DNA of 64,000 nucleotides from Aphrocallistes beatrix (GCA_963281255.1 OY725503.1:992001-1056000); one strand, 5' to 3'; positions 21,085-32,296 are shown, counted from the first letter of the stretch. A program made the numbers and translations. Notes: generated by a model not told the origin, from the sequence alone.

Positions 21085-24011
21085 TCAGACAAGAAGGGGC
21101 CTTGTCTCAAAAATAGAAAATTCTAGAACTCTCCAAGAAGAAGATGCCTCATAGATCTCCAGATCTCGAGACAGGGCCCAGATATAGCGTACCTTCTCCA
21201 ACTGCTCCGTCCTTCTCTCCCCCTTCATCCGTGTCAGTAGCTGCTGAACATCGAACATCAGCACAAGCACAGGAATGGAATCCAGCATTTTGACAGTCAG
21301 TAAATCTGTATTGTATATTTCCAGGACCCTCGCTTTCTGAACGTCGCCGTAGTTCTGTTTGAAGTAAGCGGAGAGGACGTTGAATGCGGTCTCGTGGCAC
21401 CAGCTCTTCAGCACCTCTAGGTTTCCTTCTAGGAAAGCTTCCAGCACATTTGGGATGATATCGTTCCTGCATAGCTGCATGAAGTTCTCCATTGTGAAGT
21501 GTGGCTCCACTGACTGCATAGCCATCATTACCTACGATAGATGCACTCGTTAAGTTGCTATGGACTAAGACTGACACAAATCTTAATTAGTAAACAAACA
21601 ATTTTTGGTAATAAGGTTTAGGTTATGATACAGCGATAATCTCTATGGCAACCATTTTCCACAGATAGTATGCAAGGGTGTATCAGTCATAGATTCTTAT
21701 TCAGGGGGAGGTAGACGTAAAAGAAAGCTAAAGTGTTGGATATTTGTTCCTTGTAAATAAAATAGCCTAGGACAGTAGAGTGAATCCTAGACCTTAATGA
21801 ATACTCTTAAACTCATTCTAACGTTAGTGTCTATGGTGAAATAATTGTTGTTAAAATATTAAGCTAGTCCGTGTATAGCAATACTCTAGTCTAGGGATAT
21901 CATGAAGATATTCATAGATACCGAATCACCATGAATAGCCTCCATCATGCATACCAACTGTTCCGTTTTTGGCGGGACGTCCCGATTTTTTCACTCTTCT
22001 CTTGAGATAATTTTTACGAGTGTCGCTTTTTTTACATGAAATTTCCCTATTAAGTCCCGCTTTCTTCTATTTCGTGTCTAGTGCTTTCTATTGCGTCTCG
22101 CCATGTCCCTTCGGCGATAATTCAGGGAAATACGGTATTTCCAATTGATTTAAATCCTTGTGAATAAAACCTACCTTTGACATTTCCGGCTGAGAGAAAC
22201 TCTCCTTGAAGAAGTCTCCGATATTCTCAGTGATGGTGCGAGCTCCCCTGATAACGAGGTTATCACTCTCATCATACTTCATCTTGTACTTGGTGATGAA
22301 GTGTGCGACAGGATTATTCCACATCAATCTGCCCAGTTTCTCGCTCCATACGGACTGCTCACTAACCACCATCGTAGTTGTCTGCTCGTCAGGAGAAATG
22401 ACCTCTCGAGTTTGTGTGTTCTGGTAGAGGGAGGGGTCGGTTCGCTTCCTGAGAGTCTCGGGACGTTTGTAAGGTGCTGACTCTTCGAGAACATCGTCAA
22501 TAAGGTCTTCTTTCACAGCTGTTGCACCTGTCGATACGCTCTTGTACACATCTGTTTCTCCGATACGTTTTGCTTGATCTGATATCTAGTAAAGAGAAGT
22601 TAAATGATGAGATTAATCAGCTACTTTCCTTCTGTTTATAAGACAGTTTGTAATCAGAAAAATATTCATTCGTATTCTGAAAATTCCATCTCTACCTTCT
22701 CATGGACAACTTTAGAAGATGATCTGACTTTAGACGCTAATTCTTGGGTCTTCTCCATTCCTTTCGATTGTCTGATCTTCTCAAATGCCTAAAAGTAAGC
22801 TCAATTCAAGCATGTGAATCACACAACTGCCAAACTCAAGAAGTATGAAATAAAACGAATCCAATTGAATTAGTCTTGGGGTCCATTCTATCTCTAGAAA
22901 TACCCCGCATTTATTATAGTTTCCCCGCCCAAGATTAAACATGTTTAAACGTGTTTAAACATGTTTAAACATGTTTAAACACGTTTAAACACGTTTAAAC
23001 ACGTTTAAACATGTTTAAACATAAACGTCTAGACTTTTAACGGTTGACATGGGGTTTTCAGGGGTGAAGATTTCGAATATCATATTTTTGAGTAAATTTG
23101 ACGATCAATTTGTATACTTTTGTTTCAATAGATACATAAAGTAAACAAATCTTTTAAAAAATGCTAGAAACTTGCTTTCAACGGTTGACATGGGGTTTTC
23201 AGGGGTGTAGATTTCGAATATCATATTTTTGAGTAAATTTGATGATCAATTTGTATACTTTTGTTTCAATAGATACATAAAGTAAACAAATCTCAAAAAT
23301 ATGCTAGAAACTTGCTTTCAACGGTTGGCATGGGGTTTTTAATGCTGTGAATTTTGAATATTATATTTTCAGATCCATATGAGAAGTTATTCGTTTGTTT
23401 GCAATATTTATATAAAGGAAAACAAATCCAAAAATAGTTTATATTGAGTAACTCCAGGCGCCCGCAGGGCGACTCTGCGGACACTTAATGTCCGAAATCC
23501 GCGCAGCGCAAGCAAGCGAAGCGCGCGTGTACATTATTATACAGTAATTAACATTTCACACCTCAGAGGAAGCTGATTTCACGATATCTGCTTTCTCACC
23601 AACAAACTTAGCACCAGATTTCATGGATTCATCTGCGAATTTCTTGGTCGTCTCTAATCGCTGTTTCATCGTCAAAATTACTTTAGACTCTTTCATCTTC
23701 GCAGTTTCCTCTTCCAGTCCTCTCAGGTCAGCCTGGAATTCTTTTGATTTAAATCCTTTCCTAACATTATCAAGAAATCGTTTTATAAAGTTCTCCCGTT
23801 TCTGTTTTGGGGGACCTTTAAAATAATTATCTTCCTCTTCTGAGTAGAATCTGATCTGTACGTGGGGATAGGATTTCGATGTGGTTCGTTGGAGTAATCT
23901 GATCGAGTCGAAATGAAGAGATTTGTGTTGCTTCGAGAAATAATTTGATTGAATGAAGATTCTCAATAAATAATACTGCTTGGAAGAAAACAGATGCCTC
24001 GAACCTAACAT
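21085..24011 (-). CDS. TIMM44: Mitochondrial import inner membrane translocase subunit TIM44, four exons
   Basis: Exons 24011-23562, 22788-22696, 22585-22175 and 21531-21085 join in phase 0 throughout with GT-AG borders and encode 466 residues, close to the usual 450 or so. The N-terminus is a basic, Ser/Tyr-rich presequence up to about residue 55 (before RFYSEEED). A charged coiled region with KKFADESMKSGAKFVGEKAD follows. The C-terminal Tim44 domain (about 280-466) shows FSQPEMSK, CRNDIIPNVLEAFLEGNLEVLKSWCHE and YIWALSRD. TIM44 tethers mtHsp70 to the TIM23 channel on the matrix side. Intron 1 (773 bp) carries a 10-bp GTTTAAAC array and a reversed E2 segment. Intron 3 (643 bp) carries a MITE-like block at 21950-22095. 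Confidence 0.92.
21950..22095. repeat. MITE-like block related to 46502-46718
   Basis: The segment 'ataccaactgttccgttttt' and the following 'ggcgggacgtcccg' palindrome recur at 46502-46718. It lies in intron 3 of TIMM44. Only one end is clear. Confidence 0.5.
22937..23023. repeat. 10-bp tandem array of GTTTAAAC palindromes
   Basis: Eight consecutive 10-bp units (22941-23020) of the forms atgtttaaac, gtgtttaaac and acgtttaaac. Each contains the perfect 8-bp palindrome GTTTAAAC. The exact spacing puts the palindromes on one face of the helix. Located in TIMM44 intron 1. Confidence 0.8.
23035..23534 (-). repeat. E2 segment: three units of a 140-bp repeat plus GC hairpin end
   Basis: Units begin at 'acggttgacatgggg' near 23040, 23180 and 23320. 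The GC hairpin end follows at about 23456-23534, reversed relative to copies A and B. It lies in TIMM44 intron 1. Confidence 0.7.
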
Positions 24012-24532
24012 GATTCTAGTATAATGAATCTAGTAAAACAACAGATCTCAAATCATGAAGAAAATTATTAAATTAGTCTAAGTGTAAATCACATTGACAA
24101 GACAAGAGATGCATCTCATAACTCAGTTGGTAGAGATTCGTAGCCATCGACAAAACTTGATATAAATACTTGAATATAGTTTTAAATCAAAGAATGGGAC
24201 AATTATATAACAGCAGGGACAGCGGAAACGGTATGGGATTTGCTGTGCCACTTTCTCATTAAATTTTTATTACAGATATAGAAAAAACACAATTTGTCAT
24301 ACCACTTTTTTTATAAATATGTATACACAAGGCCATAGGCGAATGTTTGAAGTGGTCTGGTTAAAACCAGTCCGGCCGTACAAAGAGGTGCTTTTTGGGA
24401 TAAAATTGGCCAAAACTGGACCAACGGTACCGGTACTACATCCCTGGTACAAGTATAGCTACGCTCGTTTTTGCCATACCACCATCAGTTTGTTTCCGTC
24501 GGGCCTGTTCAGAATATCATCAGACGAATGGG
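24012..24532. other. Promoter side of TIMM44 and unassigned sequence
   Basis: No gene recognised. The plus-strand frame here runs into the dispersed repeat at 24533 and shows no protein signature. Confidence 0.35.
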
Positions 24533-24740
24533 TGGTACATCCAGGGTTTCATCCAGCTTTCCAAGGTCATGCGCCTAAATGGACGTCTCCATTTTTCGAC
24601 GCGCCTAGACTCATTTTTATATAGCAATTTTATATATGTTTTATGCCGCGTGCCTAACCCCCAAAATCATACGCCTAATGATGATCCATGGGATCAAATA
24701 CGCGTCTCTAGCCGCACCCAGTACGCCTGGGTACATCGTC
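24533..24740. repeat. Dispersed repeat, inverted partner of 19212-19447
   Basis: Reverse-complement match to the block inside the minisatellite-bearing element. Ends resemble 'catccagctttcc' and 'gtacgcctggg'. Confidence 0.65.
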
Positions 24741-24890
24741 CATGAGATTAGGGGATCTCACAATAGGAATCAATAAGGAGTAACTCTAGAATGAAATGGA
24801 TATACTTCTGGGAAACTGCATCAAAATAGCACTAAAGTAGAGAAATAATTAAAATCTGTTCAAAAGAGTTGTACACAATGTTCAGGGTTC

Positions 24891-26096
24891 TCAGAAGCTA
24901 CGATAATCCATATTTTCAGAATCCAGGGCTATAGCAGTTGGGTTGATGAACTCGCCTCTGCCTTCTCCTTCCTGACCGAACTTGTGTACAAGTTCCCCGT
25001 TATTGGAGAATATTAGGACACAATGAGCTGAATCGTCAACTATCAAAATATTGTTCTGACTATCTATACAGAAATCGAATGGAGAATCGATTGGAGTGTC
25101 TGTAGAGGAAAGAATTTCTCTCACGAGTTGATGAGAATAATTGTAGAAACTGATGAAAGGACGTTTTGATCTCAATGCTATGATTTCATCAGAAGTACAG
25201 TGAATTCTAAACGTTGTGATGTTAGGAATGATTGAATGGAATGTCAGATCTGAATTCAAACATTGAATTCTATGATTTCTTAGATCACAAATGTAAATTC
25301 GATTCTCGACAGGAGAAACTGAAAGGTTTGTTGGACAATCGAACTCTAGTTCTTTGTTTCCTTTTTTTCCAACTGAATTCAAGAAATTACCATCAATGGA
25401 GTACAGATTCAAACAATGTCCTCCTGTTTGTATGATGAAGAGTTTGTTCTGACTTATACACATACCAGATGGAATATCCATCTTTTCACTAAACTTGAAT
25501 AGAAATTCGAAAGATTTGGTAAAGACTTGTATAGAATCAGCATCACTATCACTGATATAAATATTTTCTGATTGAGGAGAAATAACGATTGAAGTTGGAT
25601 AATTGAATACAGCATCTGTTGCTGTCATTTCCTTCTGGTACTTGCAAGCTGTTTTCACAGGTTCCCCTTTCTTCCTGTAACCCAGTACTGTTCTTACTCC
25701 CACTCGAATAACTCCTGTCTCACTCAGTATTCTCTCCAGTTCTCCATCCCACTCAAACACGACACTCCCCAGTCCATCTTTAACTGTCTCCAGACCAATT
25801 TCTAACTCCCTTATACGGGCATCCAGTAGTGCTACACTCTGTGCCAAAGTTTGCTGATTTTCATTCCCTTTCATTGTTCCTATTAACTGTTCTTTTGAAG
25901 TTTTTATCTCTCGTATCTGCTCGGTTACTTCCTCCCCCCTGTACCTAGCTTCTAGCCGCTGCAGTTCTGATAGCAGAGCTGATTCTCTCTCCAGCAGCAC
26001 CTGGTGAGCTCTGCGGAACTTCTCACCTATCTTATCACGTGCTATCTCTACCTGCGCCAGGAATGAGTCAACTCCTGACATGCTGGCACTAGCCAT
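24891..26096 (-). CDS. Coiled-coil plus NHL-repeat protein (TRIM-like without RING or B-box)
   Basis: The single-exon frame encodes 401 residues. Residues 5-115 form a Glu/Arg/Leu-rich coiled coil (ARDKIGEKFRRAHQVLLERE, LLSELQRLEARY). From about 155 onward are NHL-type beta-propeller repeats: FNYPTSIVISPQSENIYISD, FDCPTNLSVSPVENRIYICD, SPFDFCIDSQNNILIVDD and FINPTAIALDSEN. Proteins of this kind resemble TRIM2/3/71 but lack the zinc-binding N-terminus; related proteins are abundant in sponges. A scaffold or RNA/protein-binding role is likely, and E3 ligase activity is not expected without a RING. The last blade is cut short: after DSEN the frame reads MDYRSF and stops, while the next frame reads WIIVASENPEHCVQLF to a stop at 24860-24862. 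A 1-nt indel near 24910-24917 therefore separates the gene from its natural end. Confidence 0.8.
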   Translation of the reverse strand: MASASMSGVDSFLAQVEIARDKIGEKFRRAHQVLLERESALLSELQRLEARYRGEEVTEQIREIKTSKEQLIGTMKGNENQQTLAQSVALLDARIRELEIGLETVKDGLGSVVFEWDGELERILSETGVIRVGVRTVLGYRKKGEPVKTACKYQKEMTATDAVFNYPTSIVISPQSENIYISDSDADSIQVFTKSFEFLFKFSEKMDIPSGMCISQNKLFIIQTGGHCLNLYSIDGNFLNSVGKKGNKELEFDCPTNLSVSPVENRIYICDLRNHRIQCLNSDLTFHSIIPNITTFRIHCTSDEIIALRSKRPFISFYNYSHQLVREILSSTDTPIDSPFDFCIDSQNNILIVDDSAHCVLIFSNNGELVHKFGQEGEGRGEFINPTAIALDSENMDYRSF

Positions 26097-26327
26097 TGTC
26101 TAAATGCTTAGCAAACATTAGTGAATTAATCCAATAATTGACAGTTGTGAGAATTCCGTCCGGTTATTATTCTTTATTTTACCAGAATTATACGGGGTTT
26201 AAACTATTTTCCGGTGTCTGTGTTTGGTATAATTTTGTTTGGGTCTAAAGGAACTCTTCCTTATTAATTCTATGTGAAGGCAGTTAGTAGAACTGTACTT
26301 TCACACAAAATTAAATAAATTAAATAT

Positions 26328-26518
26328 ACTTTATCTTGGTCGCTTATTGTGAACCACCAGGGGACCAAAAAATCTGTTCATATTAGAGATACTTCATATT
26401 AAGCGAACTTGATTCAATACAAATTTTATCTAAAAAATGAAATTGGGACCAGGAGATTAGTTCATAATAAACGAATGTTCATATTAAGCGGGTTCATAAT
26501 AAGCGACCCTGACTGTAT
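26328..26518. mobile_element. MITE-like element with 18-bp inverted ends
   Basis: GGTCGCTTATTGTGAACC (26338-26355) pairs with GGTTCATAATAAGCGACC (26491-26508). The interior repeats variants of 'ttcatattaagcg'. The exact outer ends are not clear. Confidence 0.6.
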
Positions 26519-27051
26519 TACTTTGATGGAATTAGTTCTGAAGACTGTCTGCAATTATCATTGAATTGCAATTTTATGAAACTAGGAGGGTTTCAGGAAA
26601 TCTATTTTCATCTATTTTCAAAATGCAGCAATACATGAATATTTCAAGAATACAAAGGAGGTTCTACACACTATATAGGCTTTGGAGGCCAACAATTTAT
26701 TACGGACGAATGGGGGAAGAGTGAAACCGCCCCCACCTAAGATTTAAAACGAATTTTCAAAAAGCGAGTAGTGACAAGAGGAGCACATAACAACTTATAT
26801 AAATAAGGATAGTCAATCATAAATGTTAAGCTGATGCATGTTCTAATCCAATAAAAATGAAATAACTTAATGACTTAACTATCAGTTTGTCTAAATTGCT
26901 AAGGTTACTAATATTCATGGTGCTAGCTAGGAAATTGATTTAGCTAACGATAGTGACTTGGAACAAGACTCTCATTCGTATGCCTTTTCTTTCGTATGAA
27001 TTCTGGTATGAATCTTAAGGTGTTCTCGTTGATTGAATGATTTAGAACAAG
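26519..27051. other. 3' flank of the zinc-finger gene, including an out-of-frame last finger
   Basis: 26972-27051 encodes a thirteenth C2H2 finger in a shifted frame (see the next gene). The rest (26519-26970) shows no gene. Confidence 0.5.
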
Positions 27052-28443
27052 TCAGACAATGGAAGGTTTCTCTCCTGTGTGAGTACGAGTGTGTACTCTA
27101 AGAGAGTAAGGAGTAGAGTAGGAATTGGAACAAGAGTGACATTTGTAAGGCTTTTCTCCTGCATGGGTATGGCTGTGTAGCTTAAGAGATCTGGGCTGAG
27201 AAAAAGACTTAGAACAAGTAGAACATTTGTACGGTTTCTCTCCTGTGTGAATTCTGGTGTGATTCTTAAGATGTGGCAGCCGACTGAATAATTTAGAACA
27301 AGTGAGACATTGAAAAGGTTTCTCTCCTGTGTGTGCCCGAATGTGAACCTTAAGGTTTGAAGAGAAGGAAAATGATTTAGGACATATAGAACATTTATAT
27401 GGCTTCTCTCCTGTATGAACTCTGGTGTGTTCTTGAAGTTGTGGTAGTCGATTGAATGATTTAGAACAAGTCAGACAATTAAAAGGTTTCCCTCCATGAA
27501 TACGAGTATGAACCTTAAGGCAAGAAGAAGTGTGGAATGATTTAGAACATGTAGGACACGTATAAGGCCTCACTTCTGTATGAATTCGTAGTTTGTGTGT
27601 TTTAAGATGTTGAAGATTCGTGAATGACTTGGAACAAGAGACGCATTTGTGAGGTTTCTCTCCTGTATGAATTCTGGTGTGAGCCTTAAGATTTGACAGT
27701 TGATTGAATGATTTAGAACAAGTCGGACAATGGAAAGGTTTCTCTCCTGTGTGAGTACGAGTGTGTACTCTAAGAGAGTGAGGCAGAGAATACGATTTGG
27801 AACAAGAGTGACATTTGTAAGGCTTTTCTCCCGTATGGGAATGGCTGTGTAGTTTAAGAGGTTCGGGAGTAGAAAAAGACTTAAAACAAGTAGAACATTT
27901 GTACGGTTTCTCTCCCGTATGAACTCTGGTGTGATCCAGAAGTTGTGCTAGTCGATTGAATGATTTAGAACAAGTCAGACAATCAAATGGTTTTTCTCCT
28001 GTATGAGTACGGATGTGGACTTTAAGGTTTGAAGCGAGGGAAAAAGTTTTAGAACAAAAAGAACACGTATTTGGCCTTTCTCCTATATCAGTCCTGTTGT
28101 TTGCTTTGAGGAGTGAAGAATCAATTTCGCTAAATCCTTCAGAAATATTCCCACTTAATTGTATACTTTCCTTCTCTCCTCGATTACTCATTATCCGAAG
28201 TGAACGTCTAAGTGAGTAACTGACTGATCTAATTTGCACGGGAGAATCTCTGCTACTATCATGATCATCTTCATTCTGATCACCAAATTCTCTACTCGCG
28301 ATATTTCCCAGATTAAATTGCTGGAACTGAATGCCCTCCTGACTACCTGTAACACTAAAATATTCAGATTCATCTTCAGCTGATTCATAGTTTGAATCTG
28401 AATCGCCATTGCTTATTTGAAATTCTTTAATAATTCCAGCCAT
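27052..28443 (-). CDS. C2H2 zinc-finger protein ZNF-a, 12 fingers in frame
   Basis: 463 residues from the ATG at 28443. Residues 1-125 are an acidic module with SDSNYESAEDESEYFSVTGS, then QFQQFNLGNIASRE, a basic RRSLR patch and a spacer. Twelve Kruppel-type fingers follow, CxxC-12-HxxxH with TGEKP linkers and a family-wide CSKSF core. Such arrays bind DNA in the nucleus, usually to repress. The frame ends at GEKPSIV, because a homopolymer (ggaagg at 27061-27066, ggaaagg in sister fingers) is one base short. One base more would continue through a thirteenth finger (PFHCLTCSKSFNQREHLKIH) to a stop at 26972-26974. Only minus-strand paralogues with the same N-terminus surround it. Targets are unknown. 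Confidence 0.85.
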   Translation of the reverse strand: MAGIIKEFQISNGDSDSNYESAEDESEYFSVTGSQEGIQFQQFNLGNIASREFGDQNEDDHDSSRDSPVQIRSVSYSLRRSLRIMSNRGEKESIQLSGNISEGFSEIDSSLLKANNRTDIGERPNTCSFCSKTFSLASNLKVHIRTHTGEKPFDCLTCSKSFNRLAQLLDHTRVHTGEKPYKCSTCFKSFSTPEPLKLHSHSHTGEKPYKCHSCSKSYSLPHSLRVHTRTHTGEKPFHCPTCSKSFNQLSNLKAHTRIHTGEKPHKCVSCSKSFTNLQHLKTHKLRIHTEVRPYTCPTCSKSFHTSSCLKVHTRIHGGKPFNCLTCSKSFNRLPQLQEHTRVHTGEKPYKCSICPKSFSFSSNLKVHIRAHTGEKPFQCLTCSKLFSRLPHLKNHTRIHTGEKPYKCSTCSKSFSQPRSLKLHSHTHAGEKPYKCHSCSNSYSTPYSLRVHTRTHTGEKPSIV

Positions 28444-29766
28444 CAAAAATAAATTATCAATACAAGTTCCAGGATTTAATGCTTGATACCTAATTACCCT
28501 TCAAATGAGATATAAAATTATATAAACATTATGTCTGTTTGGTTTGTACATAGTTTCATAACCAGCTACTATAACAACAAATTAGTTAGTCATGAAACTG
28601 GCTTTGAATAGCTATAGGCGTCTCATGGGTCACCAATTCGATTCTCGAATTTAGATTCACAGAGGTTCTCAACTCTTTCGTATATTTAACTCTGCTCATT
28701 CAAGACTATCTGTTAGTACAGTATATACATACATGCTGACAGGGGTTTGAATCTTGATTGAACAACTCCATTCGGTGATGTGTGTCCAGCACAAGGTTAA
28801 AATTAAGAGAAAATAAAATGTAGGTTTGAGTACGTTAATTAAACACAACAGAGACTTTGTTATTCACAATCTTTGAATAATTACGTAGTACATAACATAA
28901 TTATACGAACTAAGTACATGCAGTTTAGGATATAAAATAGCATTTTACAAACGTATCGATCAAGAAGCGAGATTTTTTATACATTTCAATTAACAAAATC
29001 CCACCCAGCGGTATGAGCAAATGTCCAGGGAAAATGGTTATGCATCCAGGTATTTGAAAATCGGAAAAGAAGACCAATTCTAACCTTTTAAAAAACAATA
29101 TTTTGTTGCTATTCAAATCAACTGGAGAAAAATTTTAATCTGGCAGGAATTTCACCAAAACTACTAATGGTTGGTAATGTTTTGTCCTAAATATAATAAT
29201 TAAAATTAGCTAGATCTCTTGTGTTTCACGATAATTCCTTCACCAAATGTTACCAATCCCCCTTGGAACGTAAAATGCATATATCAGTCCATCATCTTTA
29301 TCTCCACCCACAAATGCCTCCTCGACAGGTTGGATTCCTTATAAATCTTGTCTTAAATGCCTGAAATCGCAGTATTTAATTTCATATATATATCCTAGCC
29401 TAAAAACCTGGATTCTCCCTTGCGAGTTGCCATAAAACGTGGTCCTTGACACTCTACTGCTCTACATTGGTTGACGTACATAATGTTCTAGACAAAAACC
29501 AAAATAAGGTATTTTCTTACTTCCTGTAATGGTCGTTATTTTAAGTTAGCTAATTGTATAGGAATGCAAAATGCCCTGCAGCTTCCCTGAAGAAGTATAA
29601 AAACCTGATAGTCATGTGACCATATGAACAACTTTATTAAAATTTGCTTTTCCTAGAATGAATAAAAAATAACAAATACGTACAGACTAACGATCAGAAT
29701 TTCAAATTTGCTTTCGCTTGAAGATTTTAAGATATGAACTAGGAACTTGAAATGGATGAAGAGAAT
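28444..29766. other. Intergenic; no recognisable gene
   Basis: AT-rich spacer between two zinc-finger genes. A weak inverted pair (tggttggtaatgttt near 29168 and aaatgttaccaatc near 29243) suggests another small MITE. Otherwise nothing recognised. Confidence 0.4.
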
Positions 29767-30486
29767 CTATGGTATATGTACTGATATGCCATTTCTCTTT
29801 TCTATGAGTACGGATATGTGCTCAGGTGGCAGAGCATAGAGAATGACTTTGGGACATAAGTTACTTTCATAAGGCTTCTTTCCAGTATGAATTCTGGTAT
29901 GACTCTTAAGAATGGACAGTCGACTGAAAGATTTAGAACAAGTAAGACAACGAAAAGTTTTTTCTTCTGTATGGATACGCATGTGAGTCTTAAGGGCTTG
30001 AAAGCTGGAAAAGGATTTGGGACATACGGAACATGCATATGGCCTTTGTCTTGTGTGAGTACGAGTGTGTATTCTAAGAGAGTGAGGCCCAGAGTACGAT
30101 TTGGAACAAGAGCCACATTTGTAACGCTTTTCTTCCGTATGGATATGGCTGTGTAGCTTAAGAGATCTGAGCTGAGAAAAAGACTTAGAACAAGTCAGAC
30201 AATAAAACAAATTCCCACTCAATTGTATCTCCTTCTTCTCTCTTTTATTCATTAAACGAACTGAACATCTAAGTGAGTCGCTGGATATAATTTGCACAGG
30301 AGAATCATCAACATCTTCACTCTGAACATCGAATTCTCTGGTAGCTTTATTTTCAAGATCAAATTGTTGGAAAATAATTTCCTCCTGGCTACCAGTACTA
30401 ATACTAAAGTATTCAGATTCTTCCATTGATTCATAGTTTGAATCTGTATCGATGCTCTCTCCTATTTGAATTGCTTTATCAACCAT
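29767..30486 (-). CDS. C2H2 zinc-finger protein ZNF-b, four fingers and a decayed fifth
   Basis: 239 residues from the ATG at 30486. The N-terminus is a diverged form of the shared acidic module (DTDSNYESMEESEYFSIS, FQQFDLENKATREF). The spacer before the fingers is shorter than in the paralogues. Four intact C2H2 fingers follow (CLTC, CGSC, CSVC, CLTC). A fifth has lost its first Cys (ESNLCP) and then shifts frame: the alternative frame continues CPKSFSMLCHLSTYPYS. It may be functional with four fingers or on its way to a pseudogene. It is the most diverged of the paralogues with an N-terminal module. Confidence 0.75.
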   Translation of the reverse strand: MVDKAIQIGESIDTDSNYESMEESEYFSISTGSQEEIIFQQFDLENKATREFDVQSEDVDDSPVQIISSDSLRCSVRLMNKREKKEIQLSGNLFYCLTCSKSFSQLRSLKLHSHIHTEEKRYKCGSCSKSYSGPHSLRIHTRTHTRQRPYACSVCPKSFSSFQALKTHMRIHTEEKTFRCLTCSKSFSRLSILKSHTRIHTGKKPYESNLCPKVILYALPPEHISVLIEKRNGISVHIP

Positions 30487-30867
30487 CAAATATAGCTGTC
30501 AAGTACGAATATTTGAAACCTAAATTCTCTCTCAAAATAAGAAACGCTAGAATAGAATCGTTAATACGAACACCAAGGGATGGTCGAAATTTTTTCGTAT
30601 TATCCGGAATTCATATTAACTGGAGTGGTTTACATGTATTTTCCAGAGTTTTGTATTATCCGTGTTCGTATTAACGCTATAATGAAGGTACACTCGAATA
30701 ATTAACACCTATTGAATTAATGAAATACAGTTGGAATATTGTCAATCCTATATTTTTTGGGCAACTAGTTTATTTGATGTTGGTTTGAAGAATAAAATCA
30801 AAGATAACAACTTATTCAAAAAATTTTTAATGCAAATTCTTAATTATTTGACATAGATGACGTGACA
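30487..30867. other. Intergenic with MITE-like sequence
   Basis: 30555-30690 contains inverted 'taatacgaacacc' and 'gtgttcgtattaacg' motifs, suggesting a small foldback element. No gene recognised. Confidence 0.45.
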
Positions 30868-31310
<443 letters not shown>

Positions 31311-31316
31311 ATTTAA

Positions 31317-32296
31317 AATATCACTTGAAATGGCTGAGTTATGATCGAAAAACTGAAATTTCTAATTATACAGGGTGTTTCAGCGATTGTATCACGAAAA
31401 TAATTTAAAATTACTAGGTAAATATTTTACTAATAATCTTCCCCTTTTACGATGTTGTTTAGCACCTTCTGACATTTTTGTGACAGCAAAATGGACAAGA
31501 TAGATGACAAACAAAAGAAGATCAAGATGGTGGAATTCTACCATAAAAATCAGTCCTATTCAAGACTACTCCACACTTCTAAGGTTTCACCGCCCAAAAT
31601 GACTTAGTCGGAAATGAGTTATCCCATATTGAGGATGTTTTGAAATAATTTACTTCTATTCCAACTGTTTGCTTCATTGTTTCTCATAAATGTCAAAGGA
31701 TTTCCTTTCAAAAGCAACCAAAATAACTAAATTATCTCAATCACAAATGAAATGAAAGCAATTTAAATTTGTGTGTAATCAATGAAACACCCTGTAAAAA
31801 GGTGACAATGATGTCATAATTCCATGATGAGTCGACATTTCCGTCTGAGCTCAGAACTTAGTGGAGCCATAGCAAAAAGACTCCCACATGCCAAAAATTG
31901 GCATGTGGGAGTCTTTTTGCTATGGCTCCACTAAGTTCTGAGCTCAGACGGAAATGTCGACTCATCATGGAACTATGACATCATTGTCACCTCTTTATAA
32001 TTAGAAATTTCAGTTTTTCGATCATAACTCAGCCATTTCAAGTGATAGAAGACTGAAATTTTAATAGAATGTGTATATTAATATATCTCACATATGATAC
32101 ATTATCATCAAAAAATGTTGACTCATCACTCTGTTATGACGTCATCATTACGCATCAAAAATTTAAACAATTGACAAATTTGGTGATTTTTGCGATGTCG
32201 ATTATAACCGTAGGACACGTATTTAGAGATGTTATATTCCTGATAATTAATCAATGTTACCCCCAGGCGCGCAACACAAGCAAGCAAAGCGCGTAT
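31317..32296. repeat. Palindromic pair of E1 copies around an axis near 31897
   Basis: Arms from about 31317 and about 32048 read as reverse complements once the element at 31371-31794 is removed, meeting at 'gccaaaaattggc'. The right arm continues into a full E1 body with a CRE (32137-32144), an AP-1 site TGACTCA (32119-32125) and a truncated GC hairpin end (about 32263-32296). The left arm stops earlier. Confidence 0.75.
31371..31794. mobile_element. Mariner-type MITE inserted in the palindrome arm
   Basis: Ends CAGGGTGTTTCA and TGAAACACCCTG between TA duplications (31369-31370, 31795-31796). A short frame near 31491 (MDKIDDKQKKIKMVEFYHKN) resembles the start of a transposase, so this is probably an internally deleted transposon. 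Confidence 0.75.

Noticed and set aside
24319-24624. Plus-strand frame of 101 residues near the TIMM44 start
   Set aside because: It runs into a dispersed repeat (24533-24740) and has no recognisable domain.
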